The translations under genes were made by a program, and so were the position numbers. From OPU3-GD-OMZ sp001901525 (GTDB lineage: Bacteria; Pseudomonadota; Gammaproteobacteria; Methylococcales; Methylomonadaceae), in assembly GCA_963981505.1 (NCBI GenBank), contig CAXCEI010000002.1, forward strand, positions 47,693 through 111,692: a DNA stretch of 64,000 bases. The letters are read 5' to 3'. Under the pieces are notes generated by a model that was given only the letters and a program-made list of their open reading frames with translations, made no database searches and was not told the origin of the DNA. Positions 10,355-19,341 of this stretch are shown piece by piece; the stretch's first letter is position 1, and the number at the start of each line of letters is the position of its first letter.

Positions 10355-11548
10355 TCAGAGCGGGCGAAGAACCCACGATTGATTTTCTTTAAAAATAACG
10401 GCTGTGCAATTATAATCTGTCGCCGTTCCTGATTGACCGGTCAACTGTTGAATCACTACACGACCCTCAGCTCTTAGGTCACCAATTAACTCACCAAGCG
10501 CCTCATCTTTATCACTGGGTGCAAAAATTTTCTCTGGCCGTGATTTAGCTTCATTATTATTGTTTTTAGATAACCGCGCTAAAACGTTCAAATCAGCACT
10601 AAAACCGGTTGCGGCTCTCTCCCTGCCAAAATCAATACCAATATTATCGTATCGACCCCCACGCGCAATTTCCCGACCATAGCCCGGAACAAAAGCCGCA
10701 AAAACGATCCCGGTATGGTAGTGATAGCCTCGTAATTCAGCTAAATCATAACTAATCGCCAAACGCGGGAATGCTTGCTCCAATTGCACTGAAACGTGTT
10801 CAAGATCAGCTATGGCTGCCTGTACCACTGGTCCTGCTTTAACTAAAATTTCACGCGCCTTAGCAAAAACCTCCCGATCTCCATTTAAATCAGGTAACGC
10901 CATAAACATCGCTTTAAATGCATCACTTAAATCCAACTGTGTTAAAAAAGCAGTTAACTCAGGTTTTGACTTACGTTGCAAAATGTCAAATAAATCCGTT
11001 ATTTGACGAGAACTCAACCCCGCCTCATTCACTAATCCTCGATAAACACCCACATGACCTAAATCCACATGAAGTTCTTGTAGACCCGTAATAGCCAGCA
11101 TTTCGAGCATTAATTTAATAATTTCCAAATCACCGTCAGTCCCAGCATAACCATAGAGTTCTGAGCCAATTTGAGTCGGCGTCCTACTTTTATCTAACGC
11201 ATCACCACACGCATGCACAATCGTACCGGCATAACATAATCGCGTCGGCCACTCATACCCTAATTGATGCGCATCGATCCGTGCCACTTGCGGGGTCATA
11301 TCCGCACGAATCCCCAGCATAGACCCGCTAAGTTGATCGATTAATTTAAAGGTCTGTAAGTCAAGGTCCTGACCTGAGCCAATTTGTAACGTACTTAAAT
11401 AATCAATTAATGGCGGTGTTACCCGCTCATAACCCCAAGTCACAAATAAATCAAGAATACGTCTTCTTAATGCTTCGATAACACGCGCATCTTCGGGTAA
11501 AACTTCTTCAATACCATCTGGTAATAAACGAGGGTCTGCCATAGCCAT
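10355..11548 (-). CDS. hisZ: ATP phosphoribosyltransferase regulatory subunit HisZ
   Basis: HisZ is a catalytically inert histidyl-tRNA synthetase paralogue that activates the short form of HisG in histidine synthesis. The class II synthetase core is visible (PPLIDYL, LIDQLSGSMLGIRADMTPQVAR, and ARGGRYDNIG near residue 290). The 397-residue length and the lack of a C-terminal anticodon-binding domain separate it from HisS. The organism should therefore carry short-form HisG elsewhere. The position between hflC and purA is a common HisZ context. Two closely spaced starts (ATG 11548 and 11542) are possible. Confidence 0.9.
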   Translation of the reverse strand: MAMADPRLLPDGIEEVLPEDARVIEALRRRILDLFVTWGYERVTPPLIDYLSTLQIGSGQDLDLQTFKLIDQLSGSMLGIRADMTPQVARIDAHQLGYEWPTRLCYAGTIVHACGDALDKSRTPTQIGSELYGYAGTDGDLEIIKLMLEMLAITGLQELHVDLGHVGVYRGLVNEAGLSSRQITDLFDILQRKSKPELTAFLTQLDLSDAFKAMFMALPDLNGDREVFAKAREILVKAGPVVQAAIADLEHVSVQLEQAFPRLAISYDLAELRGYHYHTGIVFAAFVPGYGREIARGGRYDNIGIDFGRERAATGFSADLNVLARLSKNNNNEAKSRPEKIFAPSDKDEALGELIGDLRAEGRVVIQQLTGQSGTATDYNCTAVIFKENQSWVLRPL

Positions 11549-11569
11549 TTTCTATTTCTCATTCACGCA

Positions 11570-11595
11570 AAACGCCCCGAAAATTCGGAGCGTTT
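11570..11595 (-). terminator. Weak terminator or attenuator hairpin between hflC and hisZ
   Basis: AAACGC (11570-11575) pairs with GCGTTT (11590-11595). CCGAA/TTCGG inside extends the stem across one C-A mismatch. Read leftward it ends in only four T residues. It may reduce read-through from the hfl genes into hisZ-purA. Confidence 0.45.
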
Positions 11596-11661
11596 CACTG
11601 TTAAAACAATAGCTTAAGTGAATACTATTAAAGCCATTCACCGCATATTATCATCTAGACT

Positions 11662-12519
11662 TTATTTCTGCTTTTTAAAATATTTAAAATAATCAGAGTC
11701 CGGTTCAAGCACTAGCATATCGCCCTGTTTTTTAAAGGTTTTTTCATACGCAGACAAGCTCCGAGTAAACTGGAAAAACTCGACATCTGCGCCATAGGCT
11801 CGCGCGTAAATGTCGGCCGATTCAGCATCCCCTTCACCACGCGTTTCTTCAGCTTCACGATACGCATTCGCCAAAATCACTTCACGTTGTTTGTCTGCAT
11901 TCGCGCGAATCCCTTCAGATGTCTCTTTCCCTTCAGAACGCAGTTCATGAGCCACACGTTTTCGCTCTGCATCCATACGACTATAAACAGACTTACTGAC
12001 CTGCGGTGGTAAATCAATGCGTTTAACCCGGATATCAATGATTTCAATACCCAATTTTATCGCTTGTGGCGCAGAAGTAACAATCAATGCATCCCGTATA
12101 GTTTCACGTTCTGTTCGCACCAAGTACTTAATAGTTCGACTACTGAATTCACTACGCGCTGCATCTTTAATAATTTGATCAATACGTAGATTTGCCTGTA
12201 CAGCATCACCAGCTACCGAGGTATAGAACTTCGATACATCAACGATCCGCCATTTAACAAAGGTATCAACAATAACATTTTTCTTTTCAGAGGTTAGAAA
12301 CCGTTCTGGCTTCGAATCTAAAGTTAAAATACGCGTATCAAATTTCTTAACATTATTCACGAAAGGTAATTTGAAATACAATCCAGGCTCATAATCAGCC
12401 TTAATAATTTCACCTAATTGAAATTTAATCGCTTTTTGCGTTTCATGTACCGTGAAAATACACGACATGAATACAAACATGACCAGGCCAAGGCCTAGTA
12501 GAATTTTATTTGACATCAT
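11662..12519 (-). CDS. hflC: Protease modulator HflC
   Basis: HflC is an SPFH-family membrane protein that forms a cage with HflK around the FtsH protease. The single N-terminal membrane segment (about 5-22, ILLGLGLVMFVFMSCIF) is followed by the SPFH domain beginning VHETQKAIKFQLGEI and an alanine/glutamate-rich helical region (about 180-245). The length of 285 is usual. Start ATG 12519 (or the adjacent ATG 12516) overlaps the hflK stop, so the two are translationally coupled. Confidence 0.95.
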   Translation of the reverse strand: MMSNKILLGLGLVMFVFMSCIFTVHETQKAIKFQLGEIIKADYEPGLYFKLPFVNNVKKFDTRILTLDSKPERFLTSEKKNVIVDTFVKWRIVDVSKFYTSVAGDAVQANLRIDQIIKDAARSEFSSRTIKYLVRTERETIRDALIVTSAPQAIKLGIEIIDIRVKRIDLPPQVSKSVYSRMDAERKRVAHELRSEGKETSEGIRANADKQREVILANAYREAEETRGEGDAESADIYARAYGADVEFFQFTRSLSAYEKTFKKQGDMLVLEPDSDYFKYFKKQK

Positions 12520-13724
12520 TTCCGCCCCCTTGACTCACGACCGCGCGTTGATGCACGGCTAGTTCCCGAATCACGGTTAGATCCTGAATTATGATCATTA
12601 TCACCTCCGCTATTTACGGCACCACCGGTTTTATGTGCTCCTTGACCACGACCTAAACGGTCCAACGGTAAATACATAACGTTATTACCTTTTTTAAGAT
12701 CAATCATAACGGTATCGGTCTTACTTAATACCGACTCCATCGCATCAATATAAAGACGTTTACGGGTTACATCCGGTGCTTTCTTGTACTCTGCGAGTAA
12801 CTTTGTGAAACGCACTGTCTCACCTTGAGACTCTGCTATCACCCGAAGTTTATACCCTTCCGCTTCTTGAATTTTTCTTGAAGCCGCACCCCGTGCTTTA
12901 GGAACAACATCATTTCGATACGCTTCAGCCTCATTAATATAGCGTTCCTTATCCTCTCTTGCTTTAATTGCATCCTCAAAAGCGGCCTGCACCTGCTCAG
13001 GTGGTTGAGCATCCTGTAGGTTCACATCCGTAATAATGATTCCTGAACTATAGCGATCAAGCAACGTTTGTAATTCTTTTTTAATATCAGCAACGATGTC
13101 TGCCCGCCCTTCCAACAGAACGAAGTTCATATCATTACGACCGATCACACCCCGCTCAACACTTTCAGTCGCCTGCTTAAGAGTTGCTTTTTGATCTTTA
13201 ACATTAAAAATATAATTGGCTGCATCTTTAATTTGATACTGCACGGCTAAGCGAACATCGACAATATTCTCATCTTTAGTCAGCATCAACGATTCTCTCG
13301 GGACCGAACCCGAGCCCCGTTCACGCCCACCGGTACGATAACCCACCTCAATAAAACGTTGTTTCTGGACATTAACAATATCAACCGCTTCGATTGGCGT
13401 TGGTAAATGCCAATTCAAACCCGGCGCAGTGGTTTCACTATATTTCCCGAACCGTGTTTCCACACCGTGATTACCTTCATCAACGATATAAAAGCCACTC
13501 AGTGACCATAAGACAACTGCAGCAACAAGCAACAACCCAATGCCTAAACCTGAACCACCTGGCATTTTTCTTTGCCCACTACTCCCACCAGTCCCACCAC
13601 CAAAAATATTACTTATTTTTTCTTGAAAGGACCGAATGGCCTCATCAAGATCAGGCGGTTGCTGTTGACCTTTTTTATCATTCCATGGGTCCTTATCTTT
13701 ATCCCCAGGTTCATTCCAAGCCAT
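12516..13724 (-). CDS. hflK: Protease modulator HflK
   Basis: HflK is the partner of HflC in the FtsH-regulating SPFH complex. The N-terminus MAWNEPGDKDKDPW is typical. A Gly-rich cytoplasmic stretch, one membrane helix (about 60-78, LGIGLLLVAAVVLWSLSGF), and the SPFH domain starting VDEGNHGVETRFGKY follow. The C-terminal tail is rich in Gly, Ser and Arg and looks disordered. It is 402 residues long and sits in the conserved cluster between hflX and hflC. Confidence 0.95.
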   Translation of the reverse strand: MAWNEPGDKDKDPWNDKKGQQQPPDLDEAIRSFQEKISNIFGGGTGGSSGQRKMPGGSGLGIGLLLVAAVVLWSLSGFYIVDEGNHGVETRFGKYSETTAPGLNWHLPTPIEAVDIVNVQKQRFIEVGYRTGGRERGSGSVPRESLMLTKDENIVDVRLAVQYQIKDAANYIFNVKDQKATLKQATESVERGVIGRNDMNFVLLEGRADIVADIKKELQTLLDRYSSGIIITDVNLQDAQPPEQVQAAFEDAIKAREDKERYINEAEAYRNDVVPKARGAASRKIQEAEGYKLRVIAESQGETVRFTKLLAEYKKAPDVTRKRLYIDAMESVLSKTDTVMIDLKKGNNVMYLPLDRLGRGQGAHKTGGAVNSGGDNDHNSGSNRDSGTSRASTRGRESRGRK

Positions 13725-13838
13725 AAATGCTCCATTTATTAAACTTTCAGATTATTTTACGCTGTAGCCATCAGTTACTTTGGCCAGTCACCATTTAACT
13801 TTTTAATTATCCTTGAAAATAAGAATTTATTCAAACAA

Positions 13839-15107
13839 CTAGGCTATTTCTTTTTCATTAATATTTTTTAATAAACCTAAATGCTTTTTTTCAATCTCTA
13901 TTGTTATCTGCCAACCACCATTGTCAAGCGTTTCATCAGAAATTATTTGACTATGCTTATATAAGCTGGCACGCACACCCCCTTGCAATGGGGATAAATA
14001 ACATTCTTTGCGTATGCGACTCGAGGCATAAATACCTTCCAGAACCGTTAACAACAAATCGAGTCCCCGTTGTTCTTTAGCTGAAACCCAAACCCTAAAA
14101 GGAACCCCATCGGCATCATAGTCAATTCTCGGTTCTACATGGTCTGCCAAATCAATCTTATTAAAAACTTGTAACTGCCTTATTTTACCGGCACCTATTT
14201 GTTGCAACACATGATTGACCTCAGTGATGGTTTCGTCTCTATTCTCAGCATTACAATCAACTATATGCAACAATAAATCAGCTTCACTTGCCTCTTGTAA
14301 TGTGGATCTAAAAGCCGCAACTAATTCGTGCGGCAATTGCCTAATAAAACCCACCGTATCCGCCAAGATAAGTTCAGAATCATTCGGCAGACGGCAGCGT
14401 CGCAAAGTTGGGTCTAAGGTAGCAAACAATTGATCTGCCGCATAAACATCAGAACCTACCAAAGCATTAAACAGTGTTGATTTACCGGCATTCGTGTAAC
14501 CCACCAATGACACTGAAGGGATCTCGGCGCGTTTACGCTTAATACGCCCTTGATGGCGTTGCTTGATTATTTTCTCTAGACGCCCTCTGATTTGCCGCAT
14601 TCTTACCCGGATTAACCGTCTATCCGCTTCTAATTGCGTCTCGCCAGGCCCCCCCCTTAATCCGACCCCCCCTTTTTGACGCTCTAAATGAGTCCAGCTT
14701 CGAATAAGCCGTGTCGACGAATGTTGTAATTGCGCCAACTCAACTTGTAATTTTCCTTCGTGGGTTTTCGCTCGCTGCGCAAAAATATCCAAGATCAGCC
14801 CCTGGCGATCAACAACACGCGTCTCTAAAGCTTCTTCTAAGTTACGCTCTTGCCGTGGTGACAGCGTATGATTAAAAACAACCACATCGGCATTGTGCTG
14901 TTGAATGACATTCTTTAATTCTTCAAGCTTTCCCGTACCAATAAAATACTTGGGTTCAGGCCGATTACGACGACCGGTCAACACCGCAAGTGGCTGAACA
15001 CCGGCAGATAAAACCAATTCTTGAAGCTCATTTAAGTCATTACTCTCTCTGAACAAGGCCATATGAACTAATACGGCTTGCTTACCGTTCTTCGGGCGAT
15101 CAAACAA
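13839..15107 (-). CDS. hflX: Ribosome-associated GTPase HflX
   Basis: HflX is an Obg-HflX family GTPase that binds the 50S subunit and splits stalled or hibernating ribosomes. The G motifs are GYTNAGKSTLFN (G1), DTVGFIRQLP (G3) and NKIDL (G4). The N-terminal HflX domain starts FDRPKNGKQAVLVH and contains the Gly-rich RGGPGETQLEADRR linker. The start is a TTG at 15105-15107 preceded by AGGAA. Similarity to known HflX begins at FDR, so the internal Met at 15059 is too late. It is 422 residues long, 28 bp downstream of hfq. Confidence 0.95.
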   Translation of the reverse strand: MFDRPKNGKQAVLVHMALFRESNDLNELQELVLSAGVQPLAVLTGRRNRPEPKYFIGTGKLEELKNVIQQHNADVVVFNHTLSPRQERNLEEALETRVVDRQGLILDIFAQRAKTHEGKLQVELAQLQHSSTRLIRSWTHLERQKGGVGLRGGPGETQLEADRRLIRVRMRQIRGRLEKIIKQRHQGRIKRKRAEIPSVSLVGYTNAGKSTLFNALVGSDVYAADQLFATLDPTLRRCRLPNDSELILADTVGFIRQLPHELVAAFRSTLQEASEADLLLHIVDCNAENRDETITEVNHVLQQIGAGKIRQLQVFNKIDLADHVEPRIDYDADGVPFRVWVSAKEQRGLDLLLTVLEGIYASSRIRKECYLSPLQGGVRASLYKHSQIISDETLDNGGWQITIEIEKKHLGLLKNINEKEIA

Positions 15108-15135
15108 GGAAGATTCCTATTTAAAGTTACACAAA

Positions 15136-15375
15136 CTAACCTTCATGCTCGACATTATCGGAATGAATTTTAACCTGTTTGGTTGGGACAATCGTGGATA
15201 CCGCATGTTTATAAACCATTTGGCTTACATTACTCTTGAGCAAAATAACATATTGATCAAAAGAATCAACTTTTCCCTGTAATTTTATGCCATTAACCAG
15301 AAATATTGAGACTGGAGTGTGTTCTTTTCGAAGTGTATTCAAAAAAATGTCTTGTAAATTATGGGATTTGGACAT
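15136..15375 (-). CDS. hfq: RNA chaperone Hfq
   Basis: Hfq is the hexameric Sm-like chaperone that pairs small RNAs with mRNAs. From ATG 15375 it has 79 residues, a short-tail form. The Sm1 motif covers [20 protein letters not shown] and following, and the Sm2 motif is [10 protein letters not shown]. The C-terminal extension is only about 12 residues ([12 protein letters not shown]) compared with the long tail of E. coli. A longer frame begins at 15459, but GGAGGG just upstream of 15375 decides the start. Confidence 0.96.
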   Translation of the reverse strand: MSKSHNLQDIFLNTLRKEHTPVSIFLVNGIKLQGKVDSFDQYVILLKSNVSQMVYKHAVSTIVPTKQVKIHSDNVEHEG

Positions 15376-15519
15376 TTTACCCTCCCTATATTTATTATTA
15401 TTATTTGTCCTTACAAGATACCCATTTAACCTTAACTTTGCAATGAATTTACCCTGCATATATCACTACAAAACACCCCTTTAGCTAAAAAAATTACTGT
15501 TATCCCTCCGCTCACAGGC

Positions 15520-16449
15520 CTAATAATGTTGTCTCAATACCTGATAAAGATCACCCTTAATAGCGTCATCGGCATTAAACCAGAGCGTGTCTTCCATTTT
15601 ACGCAACCATGTAAACTGTCTTTTTGCTAGCTGTCGGGTGGCTACAATACTTTTAAAGACCATTGCCTCATAGTCCAGTTGACCTGCCAAATATTGCCAA
15701 ACCTGCCGGTAGCCAACAGCGCGAATAGCCGGATGTTGCAACGAAAGATCGCCCCGTTGAAAAAGCGCTTCGACTTCTTCAATAAATCCTTTTTCAAGCA
15801 TTGCATGAAACCTTAAGGTGATTTTCTCATGCAGGCCTTGCCTGCTTTCAGGCGCTAAAACCAACTTGATCGCAGAAAATGGCAGACCCTCTTGATTTTC
15901 TGCCGCTAAATGCTGAGATAGCGGCTGACCGGTCATTTCATATACTTCTAACGCGCGCTGAACCCGCTGTGGATCATTCGGGTGAATCCGTAACGCTGCA
16001 ACAGGATCAATTGCCTGTAATTGCCGGTGCATAAACGCAGCACCAAATCTTTCAGATTGATCGACTAACCGTTGCCTAATAACTGGATTCGCTGCGGGTA
16101 AATCAACCAGTCCATTAAATAAGGCATGAAAATAAAGCATCGTACCTCCGGTCAACAACGGGACTTTTCCTTGCTGTTGAATCGTCTTAATGCGTGCTAA
16201 GGCTTGAGTCCTAAATTGTGCGGCCGAAAAAGATTGAATGGGGTCCAAAATATCCAACAGATAATGGGGAATTCCACCTTGCTCTAATTTCGTTGGCTTT
16301 GCCGTTCCAATATCCATTTGCCGGTAAACCAAGGTAGAGTCTACACTGATAATCTCAGCACCGAAGGTTTTCGCTATATCTACCGCCAGCGCTGTTTTCC
16401 CGGCCGCAGTCGGCCCCATCAAACAAATCACCGGTAATGATCGACCCAT
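15520..16449 (-). CDS. miaA: tRNA dimethylallyltransferase MiaA
   Basis: MiaA prenylates the N6 of A37 in tRNAs that read UNN codons. The P-loop GPTAAGKTALA (residues 12-22), DSTLVYRQMDIGTAKP, the substrate-channel motif LTGGTMLYF, the conserved NPNDPQRV-like segment HPNDPQRVQRALEVYEMTG and the tail RQLAKRQFTWLRK are all present. The length of 309 is normal. It is 2 bp downstream of mutL, and the ATG 16449 start implies coupling. Confidence 0.96.
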   Translation of the reverse strand: MGRSLPVICLMGPTAAGKTALAVDIAKTFGAEIISVDSTLVYRQMDIGTAKPTKLEQGGIPHYLLDILDPIQSFSAAQFRTQALARIKTIQQQGKVPLLTGGTMLYFHALFNGLVDLPAANPVIRQRLVDQSERFGAAFMHRQLQAIDPVAALRIHPNDPQRVQRALEVYEMTGQPLSQHLAAENQEGLPFSAIKLVLAPESRQGLHEKITLRFHAMLEKGFIEEVEALFQRGDLSLQHPAIRAVGYRQVWQYLAGQLDYEAMVFKSIVATRQLAKRQFTWLRKMEDTLWFNADDAIKGDLYQVLRQHY

Positions 16450-16451
16450 CG

Positions 16452-18242
16452 CTATTGCCCACGTAAAAAAAACTTATCCAATTCCTGAGCACTGATTTCC
16501 ACCCATGTCGGACGCCCATGATTACATTGACCGGAGCGCTCAGTCATTTCCATATCACGTAACAATGCATTCATTTCCACAACCGTCAATCGCCTATGGG
16601 CGCGAACAGAAGTATGACATGCTAATGTCGCTAAAATCTCATCACCGGTTTCTTCTATGCGCCGTGTAGTTCCGTACGCCAGCAGGTCTGCTAAAACATC
16701 TCGCAGCAATTGCTCTATTTTAGTCTGCATCAATAATGCTGGAATGGCCCTGATAATTAAGGATTCAGGGCCGAGTCGATTTAATTCAAATCCTAAACCA
16801 TTAAACAAATCACTGTGTTTTTCAGATAGATCTGCTTCTTCCGTTGTGACTTGAAAACGGACCGGTAACAATAGCGGCTGACTTGGAATAACACCTGCCG
16901 CCCTTTGTTGTTTTAATCGTTCATAAACAACCCGCTCATGTGCCGCATGGGTATCGACTAAAATAATCCCGCTGACGGTCTCTGACAAAATATAAATATC
17001 ATGAATATGCGCAATTGCAAATCCAAGCGGGGGTACTTCATTAACTGATTGCGGCAAAGGGACTTCCCCCTTTTCACCTGTTTGTCCAGAAACACCTAAT
17101 GTTGCATACCTTTCGATTTCCGTTGATACCTTCTGAGGCAAACGTGATTGAAATACACCGCGTGACAATTCAGCGGGCATAGGCTGGGAAGAGCCCTGCT
17201 CATGGTTTACAGCCAAAAACTCTGACGGCATGGTGGTTTCCGGTTTAATATCAGCTAACGAGCGGTGAAGTGCCTTAAAAATAAAATCATGCACTAACCG
17301 ACTTTCTCTAAATCGCACCTCAAGTTTAGTCGGATGGGCATTAACATCGACCAACCGTGGGTTTAAAGTCAGAAATAAGACAAAAACGGGTTGGCGACCC
17401 TGAAAAAGAACATCGTGATAAGCGCGCTTAATGGCATGAATGACCAATTTATCACGAACTAGCCGACCATTCACATAAAAAAACTGTCGATCCGATTGAC
17501 TCCTGGAAAAGGTAGGCAAACCCACCCAGCCTTCTAATTGTAAACCCGCTGCTTCAAAATAAACGTTGACTGATTGGGCGACAAAGCCTTCGCCACACAC
17601 TTTTTCAACCCGTGCCTGCTGCTCTAATTCTGTGTGTGCTGGATTTAAAGACAATACCTCTTTATGGTTGTGCCGTAAAATAAAACCGGTTTCAAACTGA
17701 CTTAATGCTAAACGCTTAATCAATACTTCAATGTGATTAAATTCAGTCTTTTCAGTCTTTAAGAATTTCCGCCGAGCGGGCGTATTATAAAACAGATCCC
17801 GTACCTCGACTGTCGTACCCTCTGGATTTGAAGCGGGTTCTAGGGCATTATCGACCTGGGAATTCTCACTGACAACACGCCAGGCACAATCACTATCACC
17901 CGCCCTCGATATTAGCGTCAGCCTTGAAATAGAGGCAATACTGGGGAGAGCCTCACCACGAAATCCCATTGTACCCACCTTCTCAAGATCACCGAGCGAT
18001 GTTATTTTACTAGTAGCATGACGGGACAACGCTAAGGAAATATCCTCTTTTACAATCCCTGTACCATCATCTCTGATACGAATCAAACCAATGCCGCCTT
18101 GTTCTATTTCAATAACAATAGCGCTTGCTCTTGCATCAAAACTATTTTCCAATAGTTCTTTAACAACCGACGCGGGTCTTTCAACCACTTCACCGGCGGC
18201 AATTTGATTAATCAGTTGAGTCGGCAAGGCGTATATACGCAT
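16452..18242 (-). CDS. mutL: DNA mismatch repair protein MutL with endonuclease motif
   Basis: MutL couples MutS mismatch recognition to strand incision and excision. The GHL ATPase motifs are clear: LLENSFDARA (I), DDGTGI (II) and GFRGEALPSIAS (III). The C-terminal domain carries DTHAAHERVVYE from Asp430, which fits the metal-binding DQHA(X)2E(X)4E nuclease motif. ACHTSVR (about 541) and CNHGRPT (about 573) are the companion motifs. E. coli MutL lacks these and relies on MutH, while Pseudomonas-type MutL has them. It is 596 residues long and heads the miaA-hfq-hfl cluster. Confidence 0.96.
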   Translation of the reverse strand: MRIYALPTQLINQIAAGEVVERPASVVKELLENSFDARASAIVIEIEQGGIGLIRIRDDGTGIVKEDISLALSRHATSKITSLGDLEKVGTMGFRGEALPSIASISRLTLISRAGDSDCAWRVVSENSQVDNALEPASNPEGTTVEVRDLFYNTPARRKFLKTEKTEFNHIEVLIKRLALSQFETGFILRHNHKEVLSLNPAHTELEQQARVEKVCGEGFVAQSVNVYFEAAGLQLEGWVGLPTFSRSQSDRQFFYVNGRLVRDKLVIHAIKRAYHDVLFQGRQPVFVLFLTLNPRLVDVNAHPTKLEVRFRESRLVHDFIFKALHRSLADIKPETTMPSEFLAVNHEQGSSQPMPAELSRGVFQSRLPQKVSTEIERYATLGVSGQTGEKGEVPLPQSVNEVPPLGFAIAHIHDIYILSETVSGIILVDTHAAHERVVYERLKQQRAAGVIPSQPLLLPVRFQVTTEEADLSEKHSDLFNGLGFELNRLGPESLIIRAIPALLMQTKIEQLLRDVLADLLAYGTTRRIEETGDEILATLACHTSVRAHRRLTVVEMNALLRDMEMTERSGQCNHGRPTWVEISAQELDKFFLRGQ

Positions 18243-18514
18243 TAGAATATCTTCCCTTGTTCTACAGTGGACGTATTATAGACAATATCTAAATAGCGAT
18301 AATATTTTATGCAAAAACAACAAAAAAACAGAACTTAAAAAATGATTTTTTTGCATCAACACGTTTTATGTAGACTAAAACCGGAACCGAACCTGAGTAG
18401 AAGGCTTATAGATTACTTTTAACTTCGTTGCAAACACATTTCAGTGTGTTTACAAAAAACTTATTAAAGACTAGAAAAAGACATGACAAGATGATTATTG
18501 AGGAATGTGCTTTT

Positions 18515-18588
18515 TGGAGGCTGCGACCGGAATCGAACCGGTGTAGATGGCTTTGCAGGCCACTGCATAACCACTTTGCTACGCAGCC
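18515..18588 (-). tRNA. tRNA-Cys (anticodon GCA)
   Basis: Read leftward, GGCTGCG pairs with CGCAGCC. The anticodon loop CTGCAAA holds GCA, the T loop is GTTCGATTC, and the discriminator is U, as is required for tRNA-Cys. The CCA is encoded at 18515-18517. Confidence 0.96.
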
Positions 18589-18596
18589 TAAAAAAC

Positions 18597-18622
18597 AAAA
18601 GCCGCAGTAACATGCGGCTTTT
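18597..18622 (-). terminator. Terminator-like hairpin between tRNA-Gly and tRNA-Cys
   Basis: GCCGCA (18601-18606) and TGCGGC (18613-18618) pair across a 6-nt loop, flanked by AAAA on the left and TTTTT on the right. Read leftward it ends in TTTTG, resembling a short intrinsic terminator, yet it sits inside a presumed two-tRNA transcript. It may instead be a processing hairpin. Confidence 0.55.
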
Positions 18623-18630
18623 TAATCTTT

Positions 18631-18705
18631 TGGAGCGGGAAACGAGACTTGAACTCGCGACCCCAACCTTGGCAAGGTTGTGCTCTACCACTGAGCTATT
18701 CCCGC
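18631..18705 (-). tRNA. tRNA-Gly (anticodon GCC)
   Basis: Read leftward, GCGGGAA starts the acceptor arm, paired with TTCCCGC. The D loop is AGCTCAGTGGTAGAGC, the anticodon loop TTGCCAA holds GCC, and the T loop is GTTCAAGTC. The CCA is encoded at 18631-18633. It is upstream of tRNA-Cys in the same direction. Confidence 0.96.
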
Positions 18706-18716
18706 CCTGTAACTTG

Positions 18717-18747
18717 AATCGAGTATTATAAATGTAAATACTCGATT
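18717..18747. promoter_or_regulatory. Perfect 11-bp palindrome over the tRNA-Gly promoter
   Basis: AATCGAGTATT (18717-18727) and AATACTCGATT (18737-18747) are exact inverted repeats with a 9-bp spacer. Centre-to-centre spacing of 20 bp would put both arms on one helix face. The arms cover the -10 box, the spacer and one base of the -35 box of the tRNA promoter, so a bound dimer would block it. No such operator is known to me for a tRNA gene. Confidence 0.75.
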
Positions 18748-18752
18748 GTCAA
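18725..18752 (-). promoter_or_regulatory. Consensus sigma-70 promoter of the tRNA-Gly/tRNA-Cys unit
   Basis: Read leftward, TTGACA (18752-18747) and TATAAT (18730-18725) are both perfect consensus hexamers with a 16-bp spacer. The -35 box begins at the base next to the stop codon of the upstream gene. Confidence 0.85.
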
Positions 18753-19241
18753 TTACCTTTCAACAATATTACTAGACAAGGTCCAACCTTCTTTGCTCAT
18801 GCAATTACCGCTTTCAATCAGAACCCGAGCACAGTTATTGGCCACGCCAAACGCATCTTTTAGTGCTAACACATTAACTTGAGTCCCATCCACAGCCTGA
18901 CAAATACTCAAATCATCATTTTCAGTACGATCCCAACCCGTTAAAACACAAGGCTCTTTAACAATGGCCGTTTTTGCATTTTCAGCGCCATTCGCATTAG
19001 GACTTTTCAACATATAGGTTGCTCCAACTTTTAAGTTATTACCCCCCCCTTCACTGATCACTTCAGGATTACGGCCGCTAAAAACCACAATATACAATAC
19101 TAAAAAGCCAACAACCGCACCATAAAAAATCGCCGGTTTTGCCGTTCTAATGGCATTAACTTTTGCAACCACATCTTTAACCACCGCGATCGCTTGTTCT
19201 TTACCCTCGTTAATCTTCTTTTTATTATCTTCAGCACTCAT
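18753..19241 (-). CDS. Small single-pass membrane protein of unknown function
   Basis: The 162-residue product is not recognised. A charged cytoplasmic N-terminus (MSAEDNKKKINEGKEQ) with a short amphipathic helix precedes one membrane helix (about 37-55, PAIFYGAVVGFLVLYIVVF). A 100-residue outer domain with four cysteines (EPCVLTGW, LSICQ, NNCARVL, GNCMSKEGW) follows. KVGATYML and the end GWTLSSNIVER have the flavour of a small SH3-like beta barrel in the periplasm. It lies between the tRNA pair and the ABC module and has its own ATG 19241. Confidence 0.65.
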   Translation of the reverse strand: MSAEDNKKKINEGKEQAIAVVKDVVAKVNAIRTAKPAIFYGAVVGFLVLYIVVFSGRNPEVISEGGGNNLKVGATYMLKSPNANGAENAKTAIVKEPCVLTGWDRTENDDLSICQAVDGTQVNVLALKDAFGVANNCARVLIESGNCMSKEGWTLSSNIVER

Positions 19242-19341
19242 GTTTTTCCCTCGTTATCTTTTATAATTATGTTCGAAATTTATTATGTAACTTAAAAAAA
19301 TTAAACTGTCTTCAATATTCTATAACCCTCAACTGGTAGTG

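Noticed and set aside
18432..18451. AAACACA/TGTGTTT hairpin upstream of mutL
   Set aside because: It is short, has no T-tract in either useful direction and no link to a gene boundary apart from being in the mutL leader.
18428..18731. Open frames on both strands across the tRNA-Gly/tRNA-Cys region
   Set aside because: They are tRNA sequence translated; the tRNAs explain the region.
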